Shown in pieces: positions 27,988 through 36,620 of a stretch of DNA of 64,000 bases. Under the pieces are notes generated by a model, which was not told where the DNA came from, searched no databases, and saw only the letters and a program-made list of their open reading frames with translations. Both the position numbers and the translations under genes were made by a program. The stretch is from Bacteroidia bacterium (lineage in GTDB: Bacteria; Bacteroidota; Bacteroidia; Chitinophagales; Chitinophagaceae): assembly GCA_030429205.1 (NCBI GenBank), contig JAUICZ010000001.1:734806-798805 (forward strand), given 5' to 3'. The first letter of the stretch is position 1. Every line of letters starts with the position of its first letter.

Positions 27988-28018
27988 AAAAGGGCGGTTG
28001 CATTGCAACCGCCCTTTT
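27988..28018. terminator. Bidirectional intrinsic terminator
   Basis: A perfect 14-bp stem (AAAAGGGCGGTTGC, loop ATT, GCAACCGCCCTTTT). It separates the convergent FRG gene and clpP and has A- and T-runs suitable for both directions. Confidence 0.92.
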
Positions 28019-28039
28019 ATTGTAAACAGGACTAATCTG

Positions 28040-28768
28040 CTATTTCTTGGTTTTGCTATCGCCTTCTTTATCATCTCCATTGGCTTTACGCGGGTTGCGC
28101 ACCAATACTTCATCAACCATGCCATATTCTTTGGCTTCTTGTGCTGTCATCCAGTAATCACGATCACTGTCTTTTTCTACCTTAGCAAATTTCTGACCAG
28201 AGTGTTGTGCAATGATCTCGTACAACTCTTTCTTCAGCTTGTGTATCTCTTTGTATGTGATCTCGATGTCACTGGCCTGACCTTCAGCACCACCCATTGG
28301 CTGGTGTATCATTACGCGGCTGTGTTGCAAAGCAGTACGCTTACCTTCTGTACCTGCACACATCAATACTGCTGCCATAGAGGCTGCAATACCCGTACAT
28401 ATGGTAGATACATCGGGGTTGATGATCTGCATGGTATCATACATGCCTAAGCCTGCATATACACTACCACCCGGACTGTTGATATACATCTGCACATCGC
28501 GGTTACGGTCTGTACTTTCTAAGAACAATAATTGCGCTGTAACAATGTTTGCCACATAATCATTAATAGGCTCACCCAAAAAGATGATGCGGTCCATCAT
28601 CAAACGAGAGAACACGTCCATAGAAGCTACGTTCAACGGGCGCTCTTCAATGATATATGGTGTTAAATTGCTGGGGCTTTTTTGTAGTGAAGAAGCATAG
28701 CTGTCGTAAGTTAAACTACTGATGCCTCTGTGCTTTATTGCGTATTTGCGAAACTCTTTCGGATCCAT
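28040..28768 (-). CDS. clpP: ATP-dependent Clp protease proteolytic subunit
   Basis: 242 aa serine protease that forms the ClpP barrel. The active-site segments are GIAASMAAVL (S130) and VMIHQPMGG (H155), with MYINSPGGSVYAGLGMYDTM before them and DSDRDYWMTAQEAKEYGMVDE carrying the acidic residue region. It is about 40 aa longer than E. coli ClpP, mostly at the N-terminus (residues 1-45). The C-terminus is a charged tail (KANGDDKEGDSKTKK). No clpX is adjacent. Confidence 0.95.
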   Translation of the reverse strand: MDPKEFRKYAIKHRGISSLTYDSYASSLQKSPSNLTPYIIEERPLNVASMDVFSRLMMDRIIFLGEPINDYVANIVTAQLLFLESTDRNRDVQMYINSPGGSVYAGLGMYDTMQIINPDVSTICTGIAASMAAVLMCAGTEGKRTALQHSRVMIHQPMGGAEGQASDIEITYKEIHKLKKELYEIIAQHSGQKFAKVEKDSDRDYWMTAQEAKEYGMVDEVLVRNPRKANGDDKEGDSKTKK

Positions 28769-28892
28769 AAATCTTATTTTTTGACTGTCTAAATATCTTT
28801 AAGTTTGATAAAACAATTATCAGTCCATAGTTAAATATAGTGCCATTACGGCATTTTTGTGTGACAAAACGGATATATATAATTATGGAATA

Positions 28893-29543
28893 TTAGGTTG
28901 GTGTAGAATTGTGCTGTAGTTCGTCTTCTAATACTCCTCTTTTGATTGCTTCAGTCCTAAACCATAACGACAACTTATCTTTATTCTCTTTTATAAATTT
29001 AATAACATCTTCTTGTAAAGGCTGTACTTCACGGGGACAGTATCCAGTAATAGGGTTGCATAAAACCATTTTTAACCTTCCACAACTGTAATAGTACATT
29101 AGGGAGTCATTATTTGTTGTATTAAAAACAGCACCATAATACCCCCTATTATAGAAGTAGTGACACCCTTTCTCAGATCCATTATAAACATGGTTAAACG
29201 TAATATGCATTTCACTGTCATTTATATATCTAAGTCTGTCAAAAACAATAGTGACCATTCCATATGTCTTGTTTGGTATTGCCTCAATGGAGGTGTCTTT
29301 GAATATGTATACTTCTTTGTCGCACGATATACAATATAGGTTCCACTTTAAGTTATTGTATAATTCTTCTTTACCAAGAGTTGTAATAATTTCAGGATAG
29401 TTGTCTATTTCAGTAGAACTAATAGTATTATCTGTTTTCCTTATTTTCTCAACATTACTGCTTTTATTCTTATTATCATTTCTACTATCGCTACATGATA
29501 GAACTAAGGTTATTGCAATAAATAGTACTACTAACTTTTTCAT
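28893..29543 (-). CDS. Hypothetical lipoprotein
   Basis: 216 aa from the ATG at 29543, which gives a lipoprotein signal (MKKLVVLFIAITLVLSC). The ATG at 29555 would add four residues before it. The mature protein starts Asn/Ser/Lys-rich and then becomes a mixed fold with several Cys and Tyr. Notable is a CNPITGYCP segment near residues 168-176. I recognise no family. It is AT-rich, and the palindromic repeat cluster at 29582-29736 lies directly upstream. Confidence 0.65.
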   Translation of the reverse strand: MKKLVVLFIAITLVLSCSDSRNDNKNKSSNVEKIRKTDNTISSTEIDNYPEIITTLGKEELYNNLKWNLYCISCDKEVYIFKDTSIEAIPNKTYGMVTIVFDRLRYINDSEMHITFNHVYNGSEKGCHYFYNRGYYGAVFNTTNNDSLMYYYSCGRLKMVLCNPITGYCPREVQPLQEDVIKFIKENKDKLSLWFRTEAIKRGVLEDELQHNSTPT

Positions 29544-29581
29544 GTAATCTGACATAGATGTAAGTTACGAAAAGCAAAAAA

Positions 29582-29610
29582 ATGTCACCCTGAACTTGAT
29601 TCAGGGTCTA
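29582..29610 (+). repeat. Dispersed palindromic repeat, copy A
   Basis: TGTCA followed by CCCTGAACTTGATTCAGGG, an inverted repeat with imperfect core, and TCTAG. The same outer TGTCA and core TGAACTTGATTCA occur in copies B and D, so this is a dispersed family and not a single hairpin. Confidence 0.7.
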
Positions 29611-29627
29611 GCGAAACATTTATAACT

Positions 29628-29657
29628 CTAGATGCTGAATCAAGTTCAGCATGACAT
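29628..29657 (-). repeat. Dispersed palindromic repeat, copy B (inverted relative to A)
   Basis: Read on the minus strand: TGTCATGCTGAACTTGATTCAGCATCTAG, nearly identical to copy D at 45600-45628. It is in inverted orientation 18 bases from copy A, so A and B together form a larger hairpin. Confidence 0.7.
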
Positions 29658-29712
29658 TGAAAAAATGATTGACGTGGAAAGAAAGAGGAGGAAAAGATAA
29701 GTATAACGCTAT

Positions 29713-29736
29713 CCCCTAAATCAAGTTCAGGGTTAC
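29713..29736 (-). repeat. Dispersed palindromic repeat, copy C (diverged)
   Basis: CCCTAAATCAAGTTCAGGG is a diverged core of the same family (minus orientation) with flanks less conserved. It lies 28 bases before the start of the GSCFA gene. Confidence 0.55.
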
Positions 29737-29764
29737 AGAAAAATTTCCTCACTATCTTTACTGC

Positions 29765-30736
29765 GTGCATACATTGCCCATACATATCAATGAGCTACCA
29801 AAGCAAATCGACCACCATAGTAACATATTGCTGATCGGCTCTTGCTTTGCAGATAACATTTCTGAACGATTGAAGCAACATAAGTTCAATGTACTGGCTA
29901 ACCCTAATGGTACATTGTTTAACCCATTGAGTGTAGCGAACAGTTTAGATAGTTATGTTGAGGGCAAGCAATACACTGCAGATGACCTGTTTTACCTGAA
30001 CGAGATTTGGAACAGCTGGACACACCATTCAGACTATTCTGATATTGACAGGCAAGCTGCATTGGACAAGATCAACCAGTCGCAGACAAAGGCGCATGAG
30101 TTTATACAATCGGCTACGCACATCATCATTACTCTGGGCTCTGCTTATTACTATCAGCACAAAGAGCTGGATATACCTGTGAGCAATAACCACCGTGCCC
30201 CGGCACAATGGTTTGAGAAAAGGCTGCTACAGGTGAACGAAATAGTAAGCAAACTAACAAGCACACTGGATGCTATTAAAGCCATCAACCCTAATGTACA
30301 GTTCTTGTGTACGGTAAGTCCTGTGCGCCACATACGCGACGGTGTTGTAGAAAATAACCGCAGCAAGGCCAGACTGATAGATGCAGTGCATACCATCTGC
30401 GAGCGTGAGGATAGCTCCTATTTCCCTTCTTACGAATTGGTGATAGATGTATTGCGCGACCATCGCTATTATGATATAGACTTGGTACACCCCAACTACC
30501 TGGCAACTGACTATGTGTGGAATCAGTTCACTCAAGCCTGCATGGATAGTGATACACAAACGCTGATGAAGCAACTGAAAGAGATCACTATTGCTCGTTC
30601 GCACAAGCCACGCTTTCCACAAACAGAAGCACACAAAAAGTTTAAAGAAAGTTATGTGCAAAAAATAAAGGCATTGCAACAGCAACACCCTTATCTATCT
30701 CTTAACGAGGAGTTATCTTATTTTGAACAAGACTAG
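29765..30736 (+). CDS. GSCFA domain protein
   Basis: 323 aa, GTG start (no in-frame ATG at a better position). The family motif is exact: LLIGSCFADNI near residue 26. It is followed by NPNGTLFNPLSVANSL, WNSWTHHS, IITLGSAYYY, FLCTVSPVRHIRDG and DLVHPNYLATDYVW, an SGNH-hydrolase-like layout with GSxF, G, N and DxxH-like blocks. GSCFA proteins are common in Bacteroidota and may be esterases acting on glycans, but the substrate is unknown. The stop overlaps the bactofilin stop in the tetramer CTAG. Confidence 0.88.
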   Translation: MHTLPIHINELPKQIDHHSNILLIGSCFADNISERLKQHKFNVLANPNGTLFNPLSVANSLDSYVEGKQYTADDLFYLNEIWNSWTHHSDYSDIDRQAALDKINQSQTKAHEFIQSATHIIITLGSAYYYQHKELDIPVSNNHRAPAQWFEKRLLQVNEIVSKLTSTLDAIKAINPNVQFLCTVSPVRHIRDGVVENNRSKARLIDAVHTICEREDSSYFPSYELVIDVLRDHRYYDIDLVHPNYLATDYVWNQFTQACMDSDTQTLMKQLKEITIARSHKPRFPQTEAHKKFKESYVQKIKALQQQHPYLSLNEELSYFEQD

Positions 30737-31176
30737 TTCTCGTGAATATTCAATTCTACTTTTTGTTCGGTTGCCCTTACTTTAGAAGTTGATGCTTCGT
30801 TGCTTTGATCAGTAGTCATTTTACACTGACCATTGAAAGTAGCGTTTGGCTCAATTTGTAAACGATCGGTATTGATATTTCCGTTCACAGTACATTTAGG
30901 TTTCAAACAAACCAGGTCTTTTGCAACCAGGTTACCGTTGATGGTACCGAATACATCTGCATTAGCAGCATGTACGTCGCCTTGTATAATGCCAGATTCG
31001 CCTAATACGATCTTTGCCTTGCAGTATACATTCCCGATGATATTCCCGTCGATACGAAGGTTCGTTTCAGACTCCATATCTCCGTTGATGGTTGTGCCAT
31101 CTGCAATAGTAGTTACAGCACCACTGTTTGGCGCACTTTTACCGTTGTTCTTGTTGTCGTTTTTCTTAACAAACAT
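30733..31176 (-). CDS. Bactofilin (polymer-forming cytoskeletal protein)
   Basis: 147 aa. The central right-handed beta-helix domain (about 20-115) shows the typical rungs: IADGTTINGDM, TNLRIDGNIIGNV, KIVLGESGIIQGDVHA, DVFGTINGNLVA, CTVNGNI and RLQIEPNATFNG. Short disordered tails flank it. Bactofilins polymerise without nucleotides and serve in cell shape or in local recruitment of wall enzymes. No peptidase of the M23 type is next to it, unlike some bactofilin loci. Confidence 0.92.
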   Translation of the reverse strand: MFVKKNDNKNNGKSAPNSGAVTTIADGTTINGDMESETNLRIDGNIIGNVYCKAKIVLGESGIIQGDVHAANADVFGTINGNLVAKDLVCLKPKCTVNGNINTDRLQIEPNATFNGQCKMTTDQSNEASTSKVRATEQKVELNIHEN

Positions 31177-31395
31177 AGGCCCTTTTTAGCTTTTGGTGTT
31201 CAATATAACTGAGTGACAAATCTAATCACAAAGTAAAAATTCTACCTGCTCTTTACTCTTTAAATATGCGTTAACACGGTCTGTAGCATCATTGGAAGCA
31301 TCTAATATATATTTTTTAACTGCAAAGTCATAAATATGTCAGTTGATTTTCATATTAGATAACTTAAATATTTATGTGTTACACAGCATTTTAGC

Positions 31396-31403
31396 TACCT
31401 TTG
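31396..31403 (+). promoter_or_regulatory. -7 element TACCTTTG before yidC
   Basis: TACCTTTG fits TAnnTTTG and is 18 bases before the ATG of yidC. The -33 region has only a weak TGTG. The 245-base gap between bactofilin and yidC is otherwise AT-rich, and I see nothing else in it. Confidence 0.45.
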
Positions 31404-31421
31404 CCCCTCATTTTTTAGCAA

Positions 31422-33281
31422 ATGGATCGTAATTCAGTCATTGGGTTTACTTTATTAGCATTGTTGCTGGTTGGATATATCTTCTTTAACCAACAGGGCA
31501 AGGCAGAATTAGAAGAGCAAAATCGTGCAGATTCTGTGGCAAATGCAAAGGTGCATCCCAAACCAATTGAGGAAACACAAGAAGATGCTACAGCAGAGGC
31601 AGCCGGTATAGTAGAGTTAGTTAACGACTCGCTAGAACAGTTAAAGCCCGCTGCATACCGTGGTGAAGAAAAGAAAGTAACACTAGAAAATGGTGATATT
31701 GCTGTAGGCTTTAGCACTAAAGGGGCAAGCCCGGTAAGTGCTGTACTGAAGCAGTATAAAACCTACGACAAAGGTGAGCTGGTTTTCTTTGACGGTAACC
31801 AAAATAAGCTGGGCGCTGTACTGCCTATTGATAATGGCGCTGTTGCTACATCTGACCTTTATTATACCACGCAAGAGCAAACCGATGAGAATGGTTACAG
31901 CTCTCTTGTATTTACAGCAGACCTAGGCGAGGGTAAGCAAGTACTCATCACCTACACCTTGCCTAAAGAAGGGTACATGCTGCAATGTAAAATGCAGTTG
32001 GTAGGCATGTCTGCCAGCAGCTTGCCTGTTACATGGCAAACAGTTGCAAAGCATACTGAAAAAGACATTAATAACGAGCGTAAAAACAGCCAGGTATACT
32101 ACCGTTTTGTTGATAAAGACGAAGACTATTTTACAATAGCTAATAGCGATGAACCGGAAAAACTGGAGAAAGCTACAGAGTGGGTGGGGTTGAAAATGCA
32201 TTTCTTTTCTACTGCCCTTATTGCTAACGATCGTTTCAATAATGTTACGATAGAAAGTAAAGCTTCATTTGAAGATAATAGCGTTTTTGTTAATAATGGT
32301 GAAGAGCCTGTTGCAGTAAACACTACTACTTTAGATGCTCCGCTTGATGCATCGAAGTCTATGGGCTTCCGTATGTACATCGGGCCTAACCATTACAAAA
32401 CACTGCGTTCTTTCGATATCGGACTTGAAGAAATGGTACCGCTGGGCTATGGTCCTATGTTCTTTGTTAAGTATATCAACAAAGGGTTGATCATTCCGAT
32501 ATTTAACTTCTTAAGTAAGTTCATCAGCAACTATGGTGTCATCATTATGTTGATGACGATCATCATTCGTTTGTTGTTGTCATTCTTCACTTATAAGAGC
32601 TATCTGTCTGCTGCAAAAATGCGTGTTTTGAAGCCGGAGATAGATGAGCTAAAAGCTAAGTATGCAGACGACCAGCAAAAGTTTGGTGTAGAGCAAATGA
32701 AGTTATATAGATCAGCAGGGGTAAATCCGCTGGGTGGTTGTTTGCCAACCTTGTTCCAGCTACCGATACTCTTTGCCATGTTCTATTTCTTCCCGTCGTC
32801 TATTGAGTTACGGCAGGAGTCTTTCTTATGGGCAAAAGATCTTTCTACATACGATAGTATTGCCAGTTGGAGTGCTAACATTCCGGTGTTGAGTTCTATA
32901 TATGGTAACCACATCAGTTTGTTTACCATACTGATGACTGTATCGAGCTTGTTCCTGGCACTATACAACCGTAACATGACAGCACAAGATCCTAACAATC
33001 CTGTTATGAAATATTTGCCGTTCATCTTCCCGTTCATGTTATTGGGTGTGTTTAACAAAATGGCAGCGGCGTTGACTTTCTACTACTTCTTCTCAAACAT
33101 GATCAGTATTGCGCAGCAGTTCATCATACAGAAATATGTGATCAACGAAGATGCGATACATGCTAAGATTCAAGAGAAGAAAAACCAGCCTGCGACACAA
33201 TCTAAATGGCAATCAAAACTAGAGGAAATGCAAAAGGCACAAATGGAGCGTGCTAAACAGCAACCTCGTAAGAAGAAATAA
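31422..33281 (+). CDS. yidC: Membrane protein insertase YidC
   Basis: 619 aa. N-terminal span (about 7-24), large periplasmic beta-domain (about 60-335), and the conserved insertase core with five spans. Core motifs are FFVKYINKGLIIPIFNFLSKF, YGVIIMLMTIIIRLLLSFFTYKSYLSAAKM, GVNPLGGCLPTLFQLPILFAMFYFFP, and near the end MAAALTFYYFFSNMISIAQQFIIQK. It ends in a positively charged tail (KAQMERAKQQPRKKK) that may touch the ribosome. Its gene has its own terminator immediately downstream. Confidence 0.96.
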   Translation: MDRNSVIGFTLLALLLVGYIFFNQQGKAELEEQNRADSVANAKVHPKPIEETQEDATAEAAGIVELVNDSLEQLKPAAYRGEEKKVTLENGDIAVGFSTKGASPVSAVLKQYKTYDKGELVFFDGNQNKLGAVLPIDNGAVATSDLYYTTQEQTDENGYSSLVFTADLGEGKQVLITYTLPKEGYMLQCKMQLVGMSASSLPVTWQTVAKHTEKDINNERKNSQVYYRFVDKDEDYFTIANSDEPEKLEKATEWVGLKMHFFSTALIANDRFNNVTIESKASFEDNSVFVNNGEEPVAVNTTTLDAPLDASKSMGFRMYIGPNHYKTLRSFDIGLEEMVPLGYGPMFFVKYINKGLIIPIFNFLSKFISNYGVIIMLMTIIIRLLLSFFTYKSYLSAAKMRVLKPEIDELKAKYADDQQKFGVEQMKLYRSAGVNPLGGCLPTLFQLPILFAMFYFFPSSIELRQESFLWAKDLSTYDSIASWSANIPVLSSIYGNHISLFTILMTVSSLFLALYNRNMTAQDPNNPVMKYLPFIFPFMLLGVFNKMAAALTFYYFFSNMISIAQQFIIQKYVINEDAIHAKIQEKKNQPATQSKWQSKLEEMQKAQMERAKQQPRKKK

Positions 33282-33294
33282 TCATATTTATTGT

Positions 33295-33337
33295 AACAAC
33301 AAGAGCCACAATTTAATTGTGGCTCTTGTTGTTTTTT
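33295..33337 (+). terminator. Intrinsic terminator of yidC
   Basis: A perfect 18-bp stem (left arm 33295-33312, loop TTA, right arm 33316-33333) ending in T6. It lies 14 bases after the yidC stop. Confidence 0.92.
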
Positions 33338-33463
33338 CCCAATTATATAAATAGCTTCACGTACACATTTTTATATTTGATATTGTCACCTACAAATCAT
33401 TAAACAAAAGCTTTCGTTTCAATAGGGGTAATGTTCTTTTTGCAGAAGCAAAAAGGCATAATT

Positions 33464-33490
33464 AAAAAAGTCCTGCGTCTGCAGGACTTT
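33464..33490 (-). terminator. Intrinsic terminator of gyrB
   Basis: On the minus strand AAAGTCCTGC, loop AGAC, GCAGGACTTT followed by T-rich sequence. It lies 28 bases downstream of the gyrB stop. It can also act weakly on plus-strand readthrough. Confidence 0.85.
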
Positions 33491-33517
33491 CTTTTTAGTA
33501 TTTAAAATTCAGTTGTC

Positions 33518-35491
33518 TTAAACATCAATATTCGCGTACTTGGCGTGCGACTCGATGAACTCTCTACGAGGTGCTACCTCATCACCCATCAGCATAGAGA
33601 ATACACGATCTGCTTCAGCAGCACTTTCGATGGTTACCTGCTTCATCATACGTGTATCAGGGTTCATTGTAGTATCCCACAGCTGATCTGCGTTCATCTC
33701 ACCCAGACCTTTATAGCGCTGTATGTTCACACTGTCTTCGTTGCCTTTACCTATTCTTTGTGCTGCATCTTTACGTTGCTCCTCGGTCCACGCATATTCT
33801 GAATCTTTACCTTTCTTCACTAAGTACAACGGTGGTTGTGCTAAGTATACATGCCCCTGTTCTACAAGCGATGTCATATAACGGAAGAAGAAAGTCAATA
33901 TCAATGTAGCAATGTGCGAACCATCTACATCTGCATCCGTCATGATGATGATCTTATGATAACGAAGTTTCGATAAGTTCAACTCTTTAGGATCCTCTTC
34001 TGTACCTATGGTAACACCCAAAGCAGTGAACATGTTTTTGATCTCTTCGTTCTCGTATATCTTATGCTCTTGCGCTTTTTCTACGTTCAATATCTTACCA
34101 CGTAATGGTAGTATAGCCTGGTAGCTTCTGTCACGACCTTGTTTTGCCGTACCGCCTGCCGAGTCACCCTCCACAAGATATAGCTCACAACGCTCCGGGT
34201 TTTTATCAGAGCAATCTGCCAGTTTACCCGGCATACCGCCACCGCTTAATACACTTTTACGTTGTACTAAGTCGCGTGCTTTACGAGCTGCTGCGCGCGC
34301 CTGCGCCGCGATTATTACTTTATCGATGATGAGCTTGGCTTGCTTAGGATTCTCCTCCAGATAAGCCTCTAACACACGGCTAACCGTAGTATCTACTACG
34401 CCTATCACCTCTTTGTTACCCAGCTTGGTTTTTGTCTGTCCTTCAAACTGAGGCTCCGGTACTTTTACAGAGATAATAGCACTTAAACCCTCGCGGAAGT
34501 CATCACCTGTAATATCAACTTTTGCTTTGCTGAACAGATTGTTCTTATCTCCGTATGCTTTAAACATTCTGGTGATAGCCCTGCGGAAACCCGATACGTG
34601 CGTACCACCTTCAATAGTATTAATGTTGTTTACATAAGAGAATATATGCTCGCTGTAAGACGTATTGTAGCTCATTGCTACCTCTACCGCCACGTTCGAT
34701 TCCTCGTCGTGCCCCTCCATAAAGATCGGCTCCGGCAAAAGCGGGTTACGCTTGCCTGCCTCGTCCAGCATTTGAACAAACTCTACTATACCACCTTCAC
34801 TAAAGAAATCTTCTTTTACATTGTTGCCTTCTTCATCCTGCTCGCGCTCATCTACCAGAGTAATATTGATACCCTTGTTCAGGTAGCTCAACTCTCTTAA
34901 ACGGCCTGCCAGTATATCACGGCTGTATATGTTCTCTTTAAAGATCGTATCGTCCGGAGTGAAGTGTACATGTGTACCTGTAATATCTGTAGTACCATTT
35001 TCGCGAACAGAGTATTGCGGAATACCTTTTGAATACTCCTGCTCGAATATCTTACCCTCGCGGTGTACCGTTGCTTTTAAATGAGAGCTTAGCGCGTTTA
35101 CACAACTTACACCCACACCGTGCAAACCACCAGATACCTTGTAGGTATTCTTATCGAACTTACCACCGGCGTGCAACACCGTCATTACCACCTCCAGCGC
35201 AGAGCGGCCTTCTTTCTCGTGCATGCCTGTAGGTATACCACGTCCGTCATCCTGTACGCTGATGGAGTTATCAGGGTGGATGGTTACCGTGATGTTGTTA
35301 CAATATCCGGCAAGGGCCTCATCTATAGAGTTATCTACCACCTCGTACACCAAATGGTGCAAGCCTTTAACGCCTATATCACCTATATACATCGCGGGGC
35401 GCTTGCGCACCGCTTCAAGACCTTCTAATACCTGAATACTGCCGGCGTCATAACCCGGCATCGGAGTGTTAGCTTCGTTTTCTGCGCTCAT
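33518..35491 (-). CDS. gyrB: DNA gyrase subunit B
   Basis: 657 aa from the ATG at 35491 (MSAENEAN...). Motifs: VLEGLEAVRKRPAMYIGD, EVVDNSIDEALAGYC, DDGRGIPTG and GGLHGVGVSCVNALS (GHKL ATP site), QTKTKLGN (transducer), ELYLVEGDSAGG and TDADVDGSHI (Toprim), and IQRYKGLGEMNADQLWDTTM (C-terminal). The length matches short GyrB lacking the E. coli insert. The frame stays open for 148 more codons upstream, but that part contains the promoter and looks non-coding. The related subunit ParE is the alternative, but the sequence reads as GyrB. Confidence 0.95.
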   Translation of the reverse strand: MSAENEANTPMPGYDAGSIQVLEGLEAVRKRPAMYIGDIGVKGLHHLVYEVVDNSIDEALAGYCNNITVTIHPDNSISVQDDGRGIPTGMHEKEGRSALEVVMTVLHAGGKFDKNTYKVSGGLHGVGVSCVNALSSHLKATVHREGKIFEQEYSKGIPQYSVRENGTTDITGTHVHFTPDDTIFKENIYSRDILAGRLRELSYLNKGINITLVDEREQDEEGNNVKEDFFSEGGIVEFVQMLDEAGKRNPLLPEPIFMEGHDEESNVAVEVAMSYNTSYSEHIFSYVNNINTIEGGTHVSGFRRAITRMFKAYGDKNNLFSKAKVDITGDDFREGLSAIISVKVPEPQFEGQTKTKLGNKEVIGVVDTTVSRVLEAYLEENPKQAKLIIDKVIIAAQARAAARKARDLVQRKSVLSGGGMPGKLADCSDKNPERCELYLVEGDSAGGTAKQGRDRSYQAILPLRGKILNVEKAQEHKIYENEEIKNMFTALGVTIGTEEDPKELNLSKLRYHKIIIMTDADVDGSHIATLILTFFFRYMTSLVEQGHVYLAQPPLYLVKKGKDSEYAWTEEQRKDAAQRIGKGNEDSVNIQRYKGLGEMNADQLWDTTMNPDTRMMKQVTIESAAEADRVFSMLMGDEVAPRREFIESHAKYANIDV

Positions 35492-35594
35492 AAATTGTTC
35501 AGCGAACCTCTCTGAAAAGAGATTTTTTTGGTTACAAATAGCCGCACTAAATGTGCGGAAAATCAGTTTTGAATTTGGGGTTAATACAACCCCA

Positions 35595-35625
35595 CAAATA
35601 TAGCTAAAAAAGCCCGTATGAGCAA
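35595..35625 (-). promoter_or_regulatory. Promoter of gyrB
   Basis: On the minus strand TTG (35625-35623), a 20-base spacer and TATATTTG (35602-35595) fit the Bacteroidota TTG-N19..21-TAnnTTTG consensus. The predicted start is about 97 bases before the gyrB ATG. It also argues against the long upstream open frame being translated. Confidence 0.6.
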
Positions 35626-35812
35626 AGAAAACAGGGGTTTTAGAGGTGTTCTGAAAGCCTTTACTGTAGCGGCTTACAGCCCCCTGTGTTTCTGGGTTGG
35701 CAGAATACGGAATATTGAGCTTTGAAACCGTGTTTTTTACCCCGCCCGAAGCGGTCAAACTGTTAAGTTTTGTTACAGATAACTGTTTATTTTTTGGCAG
35801 CATACCGGCAAG

Positions 35813-35835
35813 AAAAAGCCCGCTGTGAGGCGGGC
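35813..35835 (-). terminator. Intrinsic terminator after the HNH-endonuclease gene pair
   Basis: On the minus strand GCCCGC, loop CTCACA, GCGGGC then TTTTTCTT. It is the first good terminator downstream of the genes at 37341-36075, 240 bases after the second stop. Confidence 0.75.
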
Positions 35836-36074
35836 AACTGATTGAATGCTTTTGAGGGTATGGTGGTGGCAGGGTGCTCATAAAGGTGATATTTATTACT
35901 ATAACAAAATTACAAATAATAGAATTAAACAACAATTAATAAGATTGCAAATATTGGGTAAAAACTGGGTGGTGGGTTACCTGTATTTGGTAGTAATGCC
36001 CCTGACCACTGCACGTAATTTGCAGTTTTGACAAGTTGACGGCATATAATTAGCCGTTTTGACAGAGTGGCGTA

Positions 36075-36620
36075 TTATTTCAGCAATAACCTAAATTGGA
36101 TAATACCCTTATCGAGTAATGATCTTTGAATGTGTGAATAATCGAGTATATGATTAACTAGATAGTTAGAGTCAAATATTGACAATGTTTTATTATTCAA
36201 AATAAAGCAACGATTTGATGTGACTTTTCCGTTCCATTGATTAACTCCAAAGTCACTAAAGAGGATAGCATCAAACCAGTTTCTTAGTTTAATCTTTAAG
36301 TATTTGACGTTTACCGACATTGTATCATATTCCATTACTTGAGATAATAGTTGAAGAGCTTCTGACAAATACAAAGCTTTTGAACCTATATTTTTTAGAA
36401 GTGAGTATAGCAACTCTGGCATATAAGTTTCTAGTACTCTCAAATTTCCTTCTAACTGGGTGTTTACCATAGAAACTGTCTTATTCAGAAAGAAGTTGGG
36501 TCTTGACGGTAATAGAGTGCTTATTTTATTCGTATTCAGAATGTATGGTTGGGTTTTGAAATGCTCGTTTATATAATTAGTTAGATTATAGGTGGTTCTA
36601 TTTTCTGAAGATGATGTCAT
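36075..36620 (-). CDS. Unknown protein overlapping the HNH endonuclease gene
   Basis: 181 aa, AT-rich, mostly helical, without signal peptide or membrane span. Its ATG lies 23 bases inside the end of the HNH gene, implying translational coupling. I recognise no family or catalytic motif. A stretch ALYLSEALQLLSQVMEYDTMSVNVKYLKIKL is present in the middle. It could be an accessory or immunity-like partner of the nuclease, or an unrelated passenger. Confidence 0.62.
   Translation of the reverse strand: MTSSSENRTTYNLTNYINEHFKTQPYILNTNKISTLLPSRPNFFLNKTVSMVNTQLEGNLRVLETYMPELLYSLLKNIGSKALYLSEALQLLSQVMEYDTMSVNVKYLKIKLRNWFDAILFSDFGVNQWNGKVTSNRCFILNNKTLSIFDSNYLVNHILDYSHIQRSLLDKGIIQFRLLLK

Larger units (their letters stand above)
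35492..36074. other. Gene-free stretch upstream of gyrB (583 bases)
   Basis: It contains the gyrB promoter (35595-35625), the gyrB leader of about 97 bases, and a minus-strand terminator (35813-35835) that ends the unit formed by the HNH gene and its partner. The part 35836-36074 is AT-rich without recognisable features. No tRNA or repeat was seen. Confidence 0.6.

Noticed and set aside
29582-29736. Short CRISPR array
   Set aside because: Repeats are palindromic, differ in orientation, vary in sequence, and spacers are irregular; there are no cas genes.
35492-35935. 148-codon N-terminal extension of the gyrB frame
   Set aside because: It contains a good promoter (35595-35625), has no GyrB similarity, and MSAENEAN at 35491 followed by the ATPase domain fits the family length.
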